NCBI RefSeq assembly: GCF_014639535.1
Contig: NZ_BMGA01000001.1
Coordinates: 1 to 64,000 of the forward strand
Direction: 5' to 3'
From: Flavobacterium palustre
GTDB lineage: Bacteria; Bacteroidota; Bacteroidia; Flavobacteriales; Flavobacteriaceae
Length of the DNA stretch: 64,000 bases
Positions 1-8,450 of this stretch are shown piece by piece. The position numbers were made by a program, and so were the translations under genes. The notes below the pieces were generated by a model. It made no database searches and was not told where the DNA came from. It was given only the letters and a program-made list of their open reading frames with translations. Each line of letters opens with the position of its first letter. Position 1 is the first letter of the stretch.

Positions 1-98
1 GCATATCAGTAAACAGATGAGAAATCTTTGCGGTAATCTTTCAAATCTTTGCGGTAAAAAAAAAGCAAAACTTAATAAGCTAAATTTCTTAATGGTTT

Positions 99-121
99 AA
101 AAAAATTACGGTAATTTTTTT
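99..121 (-). terminator. Possible AT-rich terminator hairpin after the WbpM/PglF-like gene
   Basis: AAAAAAATTA (99-108), loop CGG, then TAATTTTTTT (112-121) is a perfect 10-bp stem. The minus-strand copy ends in T-rich sequence, and it lies about 135 bases after the stop of the last locus gene. The stem is weak because it is almost all A/T, so the call is tentative. Confidence 0.35.
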
Positions 122-130
122 AGCCACAAT

Positions 131-146
131 CCCGATAGCTATCGGG
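131..146. repeat. 16-bp palindrome CCCGATAGCTATCGGG, copy 1
   Basis: Perfect palindrome CCCGATAGCTATCGGG. It is followed by ACACAAATTATTTTTAT, a tail that recurs in similar form after the copy near 8242, so the repeated unit is longer than the palindrome. Four other copies (two slightly degenerate) lie in this window. Confidence 0.8.
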
Positions 147-254
147 ACACAAATTATTTTTATAATGTTTGATTTTAAATTCCTGAGTGAACTTTGCGGA
201 AATCTTTCAAATCTTTACGGTTTAAAAAGACACCACAAACTTTGAGAGCAAATT

Positions 255-2222
255 TTATTTATCTAAGACCTCATAGGCCGAGTTCATACTCTTGAATTCA
301 GGTACTATTTTTTTCATTTTGCTTACAATAGCTTCTTTTTTATGAAAATTAGCAATCGTAATCAGTTCTTCAATTTCATCGTGCAATATTTCGAATTCTT
401 CCTGAACTTCTTCGGCAATCATAATTTTATGATGGTGCGTAGGGATTGTTTTTGAGGTATCGTTCAGCAATTCCTCGTATAATTTTTCTCCCGGTCGCAA
501 ACCTACAATCTTGATTTTAATGTCTTCATCGGGAACAAAACCGGCTAATTTGATCATTTTTCGAGCCAGATCGATAATCTTTACCGGTTTACCCATATCA
601 AAAATGTAAATCTCACCTCCTTTTCCCATTGCTCCGGCTTCCAGAACTAACTGGCAAGCTTCGGGAATGGTCATAAAATAACGGATAATATCCGGATGCG
701 TTATAGTTATAGGACCACCGGCAGCAATTTGTTTGGTAAACAAAGGCACAACAGAACCATTAGAACCTAATACATTACCAAATCGGGTGGTGATGAATTT
801 AGTGTGTTTAAAATTTTTCTCAGCAATCGATTTTAGCTGCAGCGATTGTACGTATTTCTCGGCAATGCGCTTACTTGCTCCCATAACATTACTCGGGTTA
901 ACCGCCTTATCGGTAGAAACCATTACAAAATTCTTCACTTTGTACTGACAGGATAAATCGGCTACAATTTTGGTTCCTTCTACATTGGTTAAAATCGCCT
1001 GAGAAGGATTTTCTTCCATTAAAGGTACATGTTTATAGGCTGCTGCATGAAAGACTACATCGGGCAGAAATTTTTTAAAAACAGCATCCACAGCATCTTT
1101 ATTTCTTATATCTGTCACTGTAGTTATCAGTTTGTCCTGCAAACCAAGATTAGCCAATTCTAAAGATAAATTATGCAAAGGGGTTTCGGCCTGATCCAAC
1201 GCTATAATATTTTCGGGCTTGTAAAGCATTACCTGTCTTACTATTTCGCTACCTATAGAACCGGCAGCTCCCGTGATTAAAATAGTTTTATCTTTTAATT
1301 GTTTTGAAATAGATTTTCCATCCAATACAATAGGTTTTCGCTCTAACAAGTCTTCAATTTGGATACTTTTTACTTTTTGAGAAATTTCTTTTTGATTTTC
1401 CCAATCGGTAATTAAAGGAACAATATATACTTTGTAATTGAACTCCAAACATTGCTCTACTATAACCAATCGTTCTTCTTTAGAAAGACTTTTATCGGCA
1501 ATAATTAAACTTTCCGCTCCTACCGAACGCATCAGGGTAGGTAATTTTTTCTTTTGAATTAAAATAGGCAAATCCATCATTCGCTTGGATGAATTCTGAC
1601 TGTTTCTATCTACAAAACCTACAATTTTAAAACGGCTCGGAGTTTCTAATTTTAGAGCCTTGGCAACCGAAAGCGCATTGGCATCAGTTCCGTAAATTAA
1701 AGTACGTGGTAATTTAACATCATTCCTTTCCGAAAAATAATGTTCAAAAACCTGTTTGACTACAACCCGATACAAAAATAAGGCACAAAAAGACAGCACC
1801 ATATTAATGAAAAGCGCAGTATTTAAGTATATTTTAAATCCATAAAAAAATTGGAAAACAAAATTGATAAAAACAAAAAAAACTAAAACCGAAATTTGAG
1901 AGAATAACAGCTTAATAGCATCCACATAGGATGAATGCCTGATAATTCCGGCATAAGTACGAAAAATCCAAAATGTAAAAACATTAAATCCCAGAAGCAA
2001 ACTTACATAAGGTACCTTGTTGGGAAAATTAACAAAGTGCAAACCTACTCCATTGATAATCGCCTTCGTAAAAAAGAAGGAAACTATCAAAATTGACAAA
2101 TCTATCATAAAGATAATCCATCTGGGCAAATAACTTAAATTACGAATATTAAACCTTAAATTTCCTTTAGAAAAAAAACCTGAGGTAAATGATTCAGAAT
2201 CAGACTTTATATACTTACTCAA
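255..2222 (-). CDS. WbpM/PglF/CapD-type membrane UDP-HexNAc 4,6-dehydratase
   Basis: Probably converts UDP-GlcNAc to a UDP-4-keto-6-deoxy-HexNAc, the precursor of QuiNAc, FucNAc or bacillosamine-type sugars. The 655 residues match the long, membrane-bound members. There are about four N-terminal membrane segments (roughly 33-57, 70-90, 105-127, 133-153), a first Rossmann domain from about 172, and a second SDR domain with GAAGSIG at 318-324. The catalytic region has D438, K439, M447 and K451; Met replaces the usual SDR Tyr, as is typical of this family. It is the last gene of the locus. The likely partners are the aminotransferase at 6654, the reductase-like SDR at 13011 and the WecA-like transferase at 9562. 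Family call is firm; exact product is inferred. Confidence 0.9.
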   Translation of the reverse strand: MSKYIKSDSESFTSGFFSKGNLRFNIRNLSYLPRWIIFMIDLSILIVSFFFTKAIINGVGLHFVNFPNKVPYVSLLLGFNVFTFWIFRTYAGIIRHSSYVDAIKLLFSQISVLVFFVFINFVFQFFYGFKIYLNTALFINMVLSFCALFLYRVVVKQVFEHYFSERNDVKLPRTLIYGTDANALSVAKALKLETPSRFKIVGFVDRNSQNSSKRMMDLPILIQKKKLPTLMRSVGAESLIIADKSLSKEERLVIVEQCLEFNYKVYIVPLITDWENQKEISQKVKSIQIEDLLERKPIVLDGKSISKQLKDKTILITGAAGSIGSEIVRQVMLYKPENIIALDQAETPLHNLSLELANLGLQDKLITTVTDIRNKDAVDAVFKKFLPDVVFHAAAYKHVPLMEENPSQAILTNVEGTKIVADLSCQYKVKNFVMVSTDKAVNPSNVMGASKRIAEKYVQSLQLKSIAEKNFKHTKFITTRFGNVLGSNGSVVPLFTKQIAAGGPITITHPDIIRYFMTIPEACQLVLEAGAMGKGGEIYIFDMGKPVKIIDLARKMIKLAGFVPDEDIKIKIVGLRPGEKLYEELLNDTSKTIPTHHHKIMIAEEVQEEFEILHDEIEELITIANFHKKEAIVSKMKKIVPEFKSMNSAYEVLDK

Positions 2223-2398
2223 AATATACTCTTTTTACGTTTGTAATTTTACGACTTCAAAATTAGGATATAATGAAGTTAAAAAAAAATTATTCCACTC
2301 TTTATAATTTCAAATTAAAACAAATCTGAAATCTATGGTCTTTTGTATTATCCATATCATATAACGCCACACACAACCTATTCCGATAGCTACCGGGA
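2223..2398. other. Intergenic spacer between rmlA and the dehydratase gene
   Basis: Short AT-rich spacer with no gene. It carries a degenerate copy of the 16-bp palindrome next to the rmlA stop. A TAnnTTTG-like box on the minus strand (TAATTTTG, complement at 2258-2265) could be a weak promoter for the dehydratase gene; no clear -33 partner is seen. Confidence 0.35.
2382..2397. repeat. 16-bp palindrome, degenerate copy 2
   Basis: TCCGATAGCTACCGGG differs from CCCGATAGCTATCGGG at two positions, breaking the symmetry. It abuts the rmlA stop codon. Confidence 0.6.
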
Positions 2399-3271
2399 CT
2401 AATAACTCTTATGTTTCAACAAGCCCAGTAAATACTCACCGTAGCCTGATTTTTTCAAAGGTTCAGCTATAGCTTTAAGTTGTTTATCTGTGATAAACCC
2501 CTGTCTCCATGCAATTTCTTCAATACAGCCCACTTTTAATCCCTGACGTTCCTCAAGAACCTGCACAAACTGTCCGGCCTGCATCAGACTGTTAAAAGTT
2601 CCCGTATCCAGCCAGGCTGTTCCTCTGCTAAGGATTCCTACTTTTAAATCTCCTTTTTCCAAATAAGCTTTATTGACATCGGTAATTTCATATTCACCAC
2701 GCGCGCTGGGCTTAATATTTTTCGCAATTTCCACCACCGAATTATCATAAAAATACAATCCCGGAACTGCATAATTGGATTTAGGTTCCAATGGTTTTTC
2801 TTCAATAGAGATTGCTTTTAGCTCATTATCAAACTCCACTACTCCATAACGTTCCGGATCTGAAACATGGTAAGCAAAAACGACTCCTCCGTCAGGATTC
2901 CTATTGGATTGTAACAACTCCTGCATATGGGCTCCAAAGAAAATATTGTCGCCCAAAACCAGTGCTACACTATCTTTTCCGATGAATTCTTCACCAATAA
3001 CAAAGGCCTGAGCCAATCCATTGGGAACAGCTTGTTCAGCATAACTGAATTGACAACCTATAGCGCTTCCATCGCCTAATAGTTTTTGAAAATGAGGTAA
3101 ATCATGAGGAGTAGAAATAATCAATATTTCATGAATCCCTGCCATCATCAAAGTTGACAATGGATAATAAATCATCGGCTTATCATAAACCGGCATTAAT
3201 TGCTTACTTACAGCCAGAGTTAAAGGGTGTAATCTGGTTCCTGAACCACCTGCTAATATAATTCCTTTCAT
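2399..3271 (-). CDS. rmlA: Glucose-1-phosphate thymidylyltransferase
   Basis: Makes dTDP-glucose from dTTP and glucose-1-phosphate, the first step to dTDP-L-rhamnose. The signature G8-G9-S10-G11-T12-R13 with K23 and the PVYDKP segment (27-32) form the nucleotide-binding loop, and D108 lies in LGDNIFFG, the metal site. At 290 residues it has the usual RmlA length. It lies with rmlD and rmlC at the downstream end of the locus, while rmlB is 32 kb away. The start gives the standard MKGIILAGG opening. Confidence 0.96.
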   Translation of the reverse strand: MKGIILAGGSGTRLHPLTLAVSKQLMPVYDKPMIYYPLSTLMMAGIHEILIISTPHDLPHFQKLLGDGSAIGCQFSYAEQAVPNGLAQAFVIGEEFIGKDSVALVLGDNIFFGAHMQELLQSNRNPDGGVVFAYHVSDPERYGVVEFDNELKAISIEEKPLEPKSNYAVPGLYFYDNSVVEIAKNIKPSARGEYEITDVNKAYLEKGDLKVGILSRGTAWLDTGTFNSLMQAGQFVQVLEERQGLKVGCIEEIAWRQGFITDKQLKAIAEPLKKSGYGEYLLGLLKHKSY

Positions 3272-3279
3272 TTTTTTTC

Positions 3280-3326
3280 AGTTATCAGTTATCAGTTATC
3301 AGTTAAAGAAACCGACAACTCACAAC
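3280..3326. repeat. GTTATCAGTT-family short repeat array (solo)
   Basis: Tandem CAGTTAT units (about 3280-3304), then the inverted motif CCGACAACTCACAAC. The same words in both orientations occur at 5373-5418, 31631-31728 and on both sides of the four-helix-bundle gene at 41325. Here there is no associated gene. Confidence 0.65.
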
Positions 3327-3380
3327 ATTATTACATTTGTTTATTTTTATAAAGTATTTTGCTATCAGAGTCCATTAATA

Positions 3381-3430
3381 AAATTCGTTTTAAAATTCGC
3401 TCTAATTCGCTCTAATTCGTTTTAATTCGC
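3381..3430. repeat. 10-bp periodic TCTAATTCGC array at the 3' end of rmlD
   Basis: About five near-tandem copies of an approximately 10-base unit with core AATTCG. The array runs into the last codons of rmlD, so the RmlD tail (RIKTN) is encoded by the repeat. Oppositely oriented AATTCG units lie upstream of rmlD at 4285-4320. Confidence 0.6.
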
Positions 3431-4278
3431 AACAACTCCATACATTTTTGTAAACTTTCTTTATAATTTGGTACTGCTACATCATAAACCTGTTTAATTT
3501 TTGTTTTATCCAGTAAAGAGTAGGCCGGACGCTTGGCCGGAGTAGGATAGGCTGAACTCGGAATACCCGAAACAGCACAATCAAATCCACCGATTTCCTG
3601 AATAGCCAAAGCAAATTCGTACCAGCTAATCTCACCTTCATTCGAAAAATGATAGATTCCTGCCTGCCAATTCGGATGATTGAGTATCGTTACAATAGCC
3701 TGTGCCAAATCAGCTGCATAGGTAGGACTGCCTATCTGGTCATTCACTACATTCAGACTGTCTCTTTCCTCCATCAATCGGGACATGGTTTTCACAAAAT
3801 TGTTCCCAAAACTGGAATACACCCAGGAAGTCCTGATGATAACTGCCTCCGGATTGGCTGCTAAACAAGCCTTTTCACCTGCTAATTTAGTAACACCATA
3901 TACATTAATTGGATTGGTTGCTGCTTCCTCAGTCAAAGCAACAGCCGAATTCCCATCAAAAACATAATCCGTTGATACATGAATCAATTTACAATTATGA
4001 GCCTGACTCCATTGAGCCATAATTCCCACTGCCTGATGGTTCAACACATCCGATAATTCTACTTCTGATTCGGCTTTATCCACCGCAGTATGCGCCGCAC
4101 AATTGATAATAATTTGAGGATTAATTATAGCAATTGAAGCCGCTAAATTTTCCAAATCACACAAATCCAATTCCTGCCAATCGGTAAAAACCCATTCGAA
4201 TTGTTTTTCCTGTTCTGATAATTTTCTAAGCTCAGAACCTAATTGACCATTGGCTCCTGTTACTAGTATTTTTTTCAT
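3412..4278 (-). CDS. rmlD: dTDP-4-dehydrorhamnose reductase
   Basis: Last step of dTDP-L-rhamnose synthesis: reduces dTDP-4-keto-rhamnose with NAD(P)H. The SDR fold starts with GANGQLG (8-14), and the catalytic residues T103 (in STDYVFDG), Y127 and K131 (YGVTK) are present. The 288 residues are typical. It lies between an unrecognised gene and rmlA. The last residues are read from a 10-bp repeat array, and AATTCG arrays of opposite orientation bracket the gene, an unusual setting. Confidence 0.95.
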   Translation of the reverse strand: MKKILVTGANGQLGSELRKLSEQEKQFEWVFTDWQELDLCDLENLAASIAIINPQIIINCAAHTAVDKAESEVELSDVLNHQAVGIMAQWSQAHNCKLIHVSTDYVFDGNSAVALTEEAATNPINVYGVTKLAGEKACLAANPEAVIIRTSWVYSSFGNNFVKTMSRLMEERDSLNVVNDQIGSPTYAADLAQAIVTILNHPNWQAGIYHFSNEGEISWYEFALAIQEIGGFDCAVSGIPSSAYPTPAKRPAYSLLDKTKIKQVYDVAVPNYKESLQKCMELLRIKTN

Positions 4279-4284
4279 TTATTT

Positions 4285-4320
4285 CTAATTTTACGAATTA
4301 ATCCGAATTGAAACGAATTA
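4285..4320. repeat. AATTCG-type array 5' of rmlD (inverted relative to the 3' array)
   Basis: Three roughly 10-base spaced CGAATT units. Together with 3381-3430 they form an inverted pair of degenerate arrays around rmlD. Confidence 0.5.
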
Positions 4321-4444
4321 CTATTTTTTTTGTTTTCCGCAATCTGCCGCGGCGGAAGCCGAAAATTCTAACGTATTCAATAAGTAATCACGTCTTAATT
4401 TCTTTTCCCCTTTAGGGATAGGGTAAGAAAAGAAATTCAACTTA

Positions 4445-5203
4445 CTACTCTCCCCACCTACATCCGATAAGCGTCGTCGTATTCCACCTATTCGGCAAAA
4501 CCTTCACACTATTATAAAGTCGGCTACTAAACCTAATATGGATAAAAGCAAGCCACAAATCCTTATTTTCTAAAGCTTCCTGTTCAAAAGCCAACTTAGT
4601 AAGTCCTGCCTCCTTTGACAAAACGATAGCATTACTGTAAGACGTCTCAAAAGTATCCGCTTCACAATTCCAATTCGAGATGGCAAGTTGAAGATGGACA
4701 TGGGTAGCCTCATCAGGCCAATCTAGGTGGCGCAAAGGGTGAATTGTTTTAAGATTAATTTCCCGTCTAATCCAGTTAAAAACGACCTTTCTTTTTAAAA
4801 CTTTAACAAGCGGCCTTCCCTTATTCCCTTCAAAACCAACCAAAAAATCCAAAGCCGCTGCCGACCGTAATCCTATATGCAATTGCCTTTGTCCGCGTTC
4901 ATGTGCTGTATCCTCTTTAATGATGGCATGCAACAACTGATGACTTCTGCCGGCTATCGATCCGTCTTTGGCACAATCATAAAAAGGCTTAACCAAACGT
5001 CTGAAAACGGCTCCCTTTTTGGCACAGCGCCCAAAATCTTTGCTGTGCTCTTTTACCGGAGTAAAAATAGGATTCTCCCTAAAACTTTTTTTCGTATTGC
5101 CGGTTTTTCCTTTCACCCTGGCAATATTGCCATCAGCCGACATATAAAAATTCAAATCGTCAAGTGTACCTACAAGTCGGACAGGACCAAATGCTTTTGC
5201 CAT
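4445..5203 (-). CDS. Uncharacterised protein, 252 residues
   Basis: I do not assign a function. It is a soluble, fairly basic protein with no signal peptide or membrane segment. The N-terminal third holds a Lys/Gly-rich stretch around GKTGNTKKSF and a Cys-Ala-Lys-Lys motif; the rest looks like mixed alpha/beta. I place the start at the ATG at 5203 (MAKAFG...) because the only upstream start in frame, at 5218, is a TTG. From memory this type recurs as a hypothetical protein in flavobacteria, which I could not check. It sits between rmlC and rmlD, flanked by repeats, so it may be an accessory insertion rather than a sugar-pathway gene. Confidence 0.7.
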   Translation of the reverse strand: MAKAFGPVRLVGTLDDLNFYMSADGNIARVKGKTGNTKKSFRENPIFTPVKEHSKDFGRCAKKGAVFRRLVKPFYDCAKDGSIAGRSHQLLHAIIKEDTAHERGQRQLHIGLRSAAALDFLVGFEGNKGRPLVKVLKRKVVFNWIRREINLKTIHPLRHLDWPDEATHVHLQLAISNWNCEADTFETSYSNAIVLSKEAGLTKLAFEQEALENKDLWLAFIHIRFSSRLYNSVKVLPNRWNTTTLIGCRWGE

Positions 5204-5407
5204 ATCTTTTTCTGACAAAAGTACAAATAAAATCTTTTACTTTTAACAAGATTTTCAATACGTTTTAATGCGTTTTGATGCGTTTTGGAACCTTATTATC
5301 AAATTGAAGCAAAAACGATGTCTTCCAAAAACGGATTCACAACCCATCCCGATAGCTATCGGGACCGAGAATAGACAACTCCCAACTGATAACTGACAAC
5401 CGATAAC
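5204..5407. other. Repeat-dense spacer between rmlC and the uncharacterised gene
   Basis: No gene. In about 200 bases it holds three unrelated repeat types: a 10-bp tandem GCGTTTTRAT array (about 5257-5287), the 16-bp palindrome (5348-5363) and GTTATCAGTT-family words (from 5373). Confidence 0.6.
5348..5363. repeat. 16-bp palindrome, copy 3
   Basis: Perfect CCCGATAGCTATCGGG, next to a GTTATCAGTT-family array downstream of rmlC. Confidence 0.8.
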
Positions 5408-5418
5408 TCAAAACTGAC
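5373..5418. repeat. GTTATCAGTT-family repeat overlapping the end of rmlC
   Basis: Repeated words AACTGATAACTGACAAC and CGATAACTCAAAACTGAC. The array runs into the rmlC coding sequence and encodes its last residues (SQF) and stop codon. Confidence 0.6.
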
Positions 5419-5956
5419 TATTACAATCCGCAATAAACGGCAGAATTTGGTCTTTCTCAGAAACAATAGCGTCTTTCAAATCCATTCCCCAGTCGATATG
5501 TAATGAGGGATCGTCAAATTTAATTCCGCCTTCAGAAGCTTTGTTATAAAACTGATCGCATTTGTACATAACAGAAGCTGTTTCACTAATTACTGAGAAA
5601 CCATGGGCAAATCCCTGAGGAACCAGTAATTGCTTTTTATTTTCGGCAGATAATAAAATACTGAACGATTTTCCGAAAGTAGGAGAGTCTTTTCGTAAAT
5701 CCACTGCAACATCAATAATTTCACCTTCCAGCACCCGAACTAGTTTGGTTTGAGCAAAAGGCGGATTTTGGTAATGCAATCCTCTTAATGTCCCCTTTTT
5801 AGAAAAAGACTGATTGTCCTGAACAAAATCGATATGAATTCCTAAATCTTCAAATTTAGTTTTACTATAGGACTCAAAAAAATAACCTCTTTCGTCTCCA
5901 AAAACAGTTGGCTCGACTACCACCAAATCTTTTATAAATGTTTCTTCAATTTTCAT
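5408..5956 (-). CDS. rmlC: dTDP-4-dehydrorhamnose 3,5-epimerase
   Basis: Epimerises dTDP-4-keto-6-deoxy-D-glucose at C3 and C5 on the way to dTDP-L-rhamnose. This cupin enzyme has R59, the catalytic base H61 (in LRGLHYQ), and Y131 in MYKCDQFY as the usual acid. At 182 residues it has the normal length. Upstream is a 697-base gap filled with palindromic elements. The last residues are encoded by a repeat array, which probably replaced the original tail. Confidence 0.95.
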   Translation of the reverse strand: MKIEETFIKDLVVVEPTVFGDERGYFFESYSKTKFEDLGIHIDFVQDNQSFSKKGTLRGLHYQNPPFAQTKLVRVLEGEIIDVAVDLRKDSPTFGKSFSILLSAENKKQLLVPQGFAHGFSVISETASVMYKCDQFYNKASEGGIKFDDPSLHIDWGMDLKDAIVSEKDQILPFIADCNSQF

Positions 5957-6653
5957 ATTAATATTTTATTCTTATTATTCCGTTGGGTGAAATTATCAAA
6001 AATGTCAGTTTACCACTCCGTCAGTTCGACTTGAAAACCAATTTGCGACAGAAAATGGGTTCGAAGTATCGAAAGCTATTTTTTACACAAGGCTTCTCGT
6101 CCCGATAGCTATCGGGACATTTTGGCTTATTTAAATCCTAATCTCAAAAGAAAAACTATCAAGCCAAAATACTCGAAGTGACGAAAACGGAACGTCAGTT
6201 CACCGCACCGTCAATTCGAGTTGAGAACTCATTTGCGACAGAAAATGGGTTCGAAGTATCGAGAACTATTTTGTACACTAGACTTCTCGATACTCCCGAA
6301 ACTTCGGGATTCTGAAAAGCTATTCGCATTTTCTGAAAATTCACTCGAAGTGACGAAAACAGAACGTCAGTTCGAGTTGAAAACCAATTTGCGACAGAAA
6401 ATGGTTTCGAAGTATCGAGAACTCAGATTTAAACAAGACTTCTTGATACAATTCGCTACTCGAAGTGACGTAACAGAACGTCAATCCTCCACACCGTCAG
6501 TTCGAGTAATTTTTAAAGCTAAAACAATATTCATTATTAAATCAAAGCATCTGCTTTAAAAATTGTATCGAGAACCGAGAACCATTTTGCAAACAAAACT
6601 TCTCGATACGCTTCGCTACTCGAAGTGACGCAACAACATATTGGTTCCAATTA
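5957..6653. repeat. Four composite palindromic elements in tandem
   Basis: No gene. Four copies follow each other: 6019-6183, 6209-6355, 6365-6470 and 6495-6630. Each begins with a CGTCAGTTCGAGT-like end and finishes with ACTCGAAGTGACG, and each contains the central arm GTATCGAGAA...TTCTCGATAC (partly degenerate in copies 1 and 3). The side arms differ. Copies 1-3 carry an arm with loop GCGACAGA; copy 4 has AATTTTTAAAGC/GCTTTAAAAATT. The second arm is TTTTGGCTT/AAGCCAAAA (copy 1), TCCCGAA/TTCGGGA plus a degenerate stem (copy 2), or the short GCTTCGCT form (copy 4; degenerate in copy 3). Copy 1 has the 16-bp palindrome inserted in its central arm. Confidence 0.85.
6101..6116. repeat. 16-bp palindrome, copy 4, nested in a composite element
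   Basis: Perfect CCCGATAGCTATCGGG placed inside the 3' half of the central arm of the element 6019-6183, where other copies read TTCTCGATAC. It looks like an insertion of one repeat into another. Confidence 0.75.
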
Positions 6654-7793
6654 TTATTCAAAGAAATTAATGATCACTTCTTTAATTCTATTTTTATCAT
6701 CCTCACTAAGATGAGATCCCGAAGGCAGACACAATCCTCTTTCAAACAAACTTTCCGCAACCTTATTTCCATAATACGGATAACCTGAAAAAATGGGTTG
6801 CAAATGCATCGGTTTCCAAAGCGGACGGCTCTCAATGTTTGCTGTTTCAAAAGCCAGCCTTAAACTTTCCCTATCTCTTTTTTTTTCAGTATTAGGTTTT
6901 ACTAAAATAGTACTCAACCAATAATTTGAAAAAACAGCTTCATTTGAAACCTCCAAAAGTACTGCATCTTCAATCGTTTCAAAAATGCTTTTGTAAAAAA
7001 AATGATTCGTTCTCCTTTTTCCAACATTTTCATTCAAAACGGTTAACTGACCAAGACCTATTCCGGCGCAAATATTGCTCATTCTGTAATTATAACCAAT
7101 ATGGCAATGTTCGTAATGTACCGCATCCTCTTTCGATTGAGTGGCATAGAAAATGGCTCTTTCTTTTAATAATTTTGAATCGGAAATTAAAGCACCGCCT
7201 GCGGAAGTGCTAATAATTTTATTTCCATTAAAAGACAAAACCCCAAAAGTGCCCAAAGTCCCGCATGCTCGCCCTTTGTAAGAACTTCCCAAAGCTTCGG
7301 CAGCATCTTCAATAACCGGAATTCCATAACGGTCAGCAATTGTGTGAATTTCATCTGCTTTATAAGGCATTCCATACAAATGAACAGCGATTATTGCTTT
7401 CGGCTTCTTACCTTTGGCTATTCTATCTTCTATCGCTCCTTCTAAAGCTTTTGGACAAATGTTCCAGGTATCGGCTTCACTATCAATAAAAATTGGAGTT
7501 GCCCCCTGATACAAAATAGGATTGGCTGAAGCCGAAAAGGTCAGACTTTGGCAAATTACCTCATCTCCGGATTTTATCCCTAATAATATTAAAGCCAAAT
7601 GAATAGCAGAAGTTCCCGAATTTAACGCCGTAACAAAATTGTCACTTCCAAAATATTTTTCCAGTTCATCCTCAAAGGCATCCACATTGGGTCCGCCCGA
7701 AGTGATCCAATGAGTCTCTAAAGCTTTTTGAACGTATTCCTGCTCAAAACCACTTTGTTGAGAAAGCGAAAGAAAAACCCTTTTATTATCCAT
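6654..7793 (-). CDS. DegT/DnrJ/EryC1 PLP-dependent sugar aminotransferase
   Basis: Probably transfers an amino group from glutamate to C4 or C3 of a keto-sugar nucleotide. The fold-type I PLP site is intact: D163 (in IEDAAEALGS) and the Schiff-base lysine K192 in SFNGNK. The WITSGGPNV opening and the HIGYNYRMSN motif resemble PglE/WlbE-type UDP-4-amino-sugar transaminases. At 379 residues it has the normal length. Its first 8 bases overlap the end of the cupin gene at 7786, so the two are translationally coupled and likely act in one pathway. The substrate could be the WbpM/PglF-like product or a dTDP-3-keto sugar made by the cupin; I cannot decide. Confidence 0.88.
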   Translation of the reverse strand: MDNKRVFLSLSQQSGFEQEYVQKALETHWITSGGPNVDAFEDELEKYFGSDNFVTALNSGTSAIHLALILLGIKSGDEVICQSLTFSASANPILYQGATPIFIDSEADTWNICPKALEGAIEDRIAKGKKPKAIIAVHLYGMPYKADEIHTIADRYGIPVIEDAAEALGSSYKGRACGTLGTFGVLSFNGNKIISTSAGGALISDSKLLKERAIFYATQSKEDAVHYEHCHIGYNYRMSNICAGIGLGQLTVLNENVGKRRTNHFFYKSIFETIEDAVLLEVSNEAVFSNYWLSTILVKPNTEKKRDRESLRLAFETANIESRPLWKPMHLQPIFSGYPYYGNKVAESLFERGLCLPSGSHLSEDDKNRIKEVIINFFE

Positions 7794-8211
7794 TTAACAC
7801 CCAATAATCCGAAGGATAACGAACATCGTCTTCGCTTACATCAGCCAATGGCAAAGTTGAAAATGACAGTAATTTGGAATGAGATTCCAATGATTCTATT
7901 GCATTGGCATATCCCGCCGGAATATGAACTATTTTGCTGTCTGATTCCGACATCTCAACAGTTTCTATTACTAAATCTTTTGAAGGATTGTCCCAGTTAT
8001 CAATTTTTACAAAATGAATTTTGAAAGCCCCATTTAAACAATAAAAATTCTTGGCGTCCAGTTTATGCCCCTGCCAGGCACGAATAGGGTTTTCATCGGA
8101 ATTACTAATAATGTAAAATCTTTCGATTTCCTTAAAACTAAAATCATTTACATAAGAAATACTTCCCCGATGATCTGAGAAATTGCCACCCTGAATTATT
8201 TTCGGATTCAT
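7786..8211 (-). CDS. WxcM/FdtA-like cupin sugar 3,4-ketoisomerase
   Basis: A 141-residue single-domain cupin of the FdtA/QdtA/WxcM type. Such enzymes move the keto group of dTDP-4-keto-6-deoxyglucose from C4 to C3 before transamination. The opening DHRGSISYVND and the RAWQGHK segment (the family usually has R-x-x-H in this position) are visible, as is the IPAGYANAIESLE barrel end. It overlaps the aminotransferase start by 8 bases, supporting a two-step amino-sugar branch. The family is clear, but some members are uncharacterised epimerases, so the exact reaction is inferred. Confidence 0.75.
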   Translation of the reverse strand: MNPKIIQGGNFSDHRGSISYVNDFSFKEIERFYIISNSDENPIRAWQGHKLDAKNFYCLNGAFKIHFVKIDNWDNPSKDLVIETVEMSESDSKIVHIPAGYANAIESLESHSKLLSFSTLPLADVSEDDVRYPSDYWVLNG

Positions 8212-8241
8212 ATTTTTTTTATCTAGTTGTGGGTCAACTGT

Positions 8242-8257
8242 CCCAATAGCTATCGGG
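8242..8257. repeat. 16-bp palindrome, degenerate copy 5
   Basis: CCCAATAGCTATCGGG, one change from the consensus. It is followed by ACACTAATTATTTTTT, resembling the tail of the copy at 131. Confidence 0.7.
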
Positions 8258-8450
8258 ACACTAATTATTTTTTACAAGCTGTATGGCTAAATGACTACCA
8301 AAGATTGCTTTACCTGTTCGCTATCGCTCGGGTCGCAAATTATTTTTATATGCTTTGCGTTAAAAAATTACTGCTGATATACTGATTTAACATCAAATAT
8401 TGAAAATCTTTGTTTGTCTTGTGTTCACATTTTAAATTAATGAACCATAT

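Larger units (their letters stand above)
1..254. other. Non-coding end of the polysaccharide locus with direct repeats
   Basis: No gene is seen here. Two similar direct repeats, around 24-57 and 193-226, share a core like TCTTTCAAATCTTTRCGGT. A 16-bp palindrome lies at 131-146 and an AT-rich hairpin at 99-121. The stretch follows the last gene of the minus-strand locus. The repeats are visible; no function is inferred. Confidence 0.5.

Noticed and set aside
6221-6559. Plus-strand reading frame across the element array
   Set aside because: Its peptide repeats with each element copy, so it is repeat read-through rather than a gene.
5957-6653. CRISPR-like array
   Set aside because: Repeat spacing and length are irregular, repeats are palindromic composites, and no cas gene is near.
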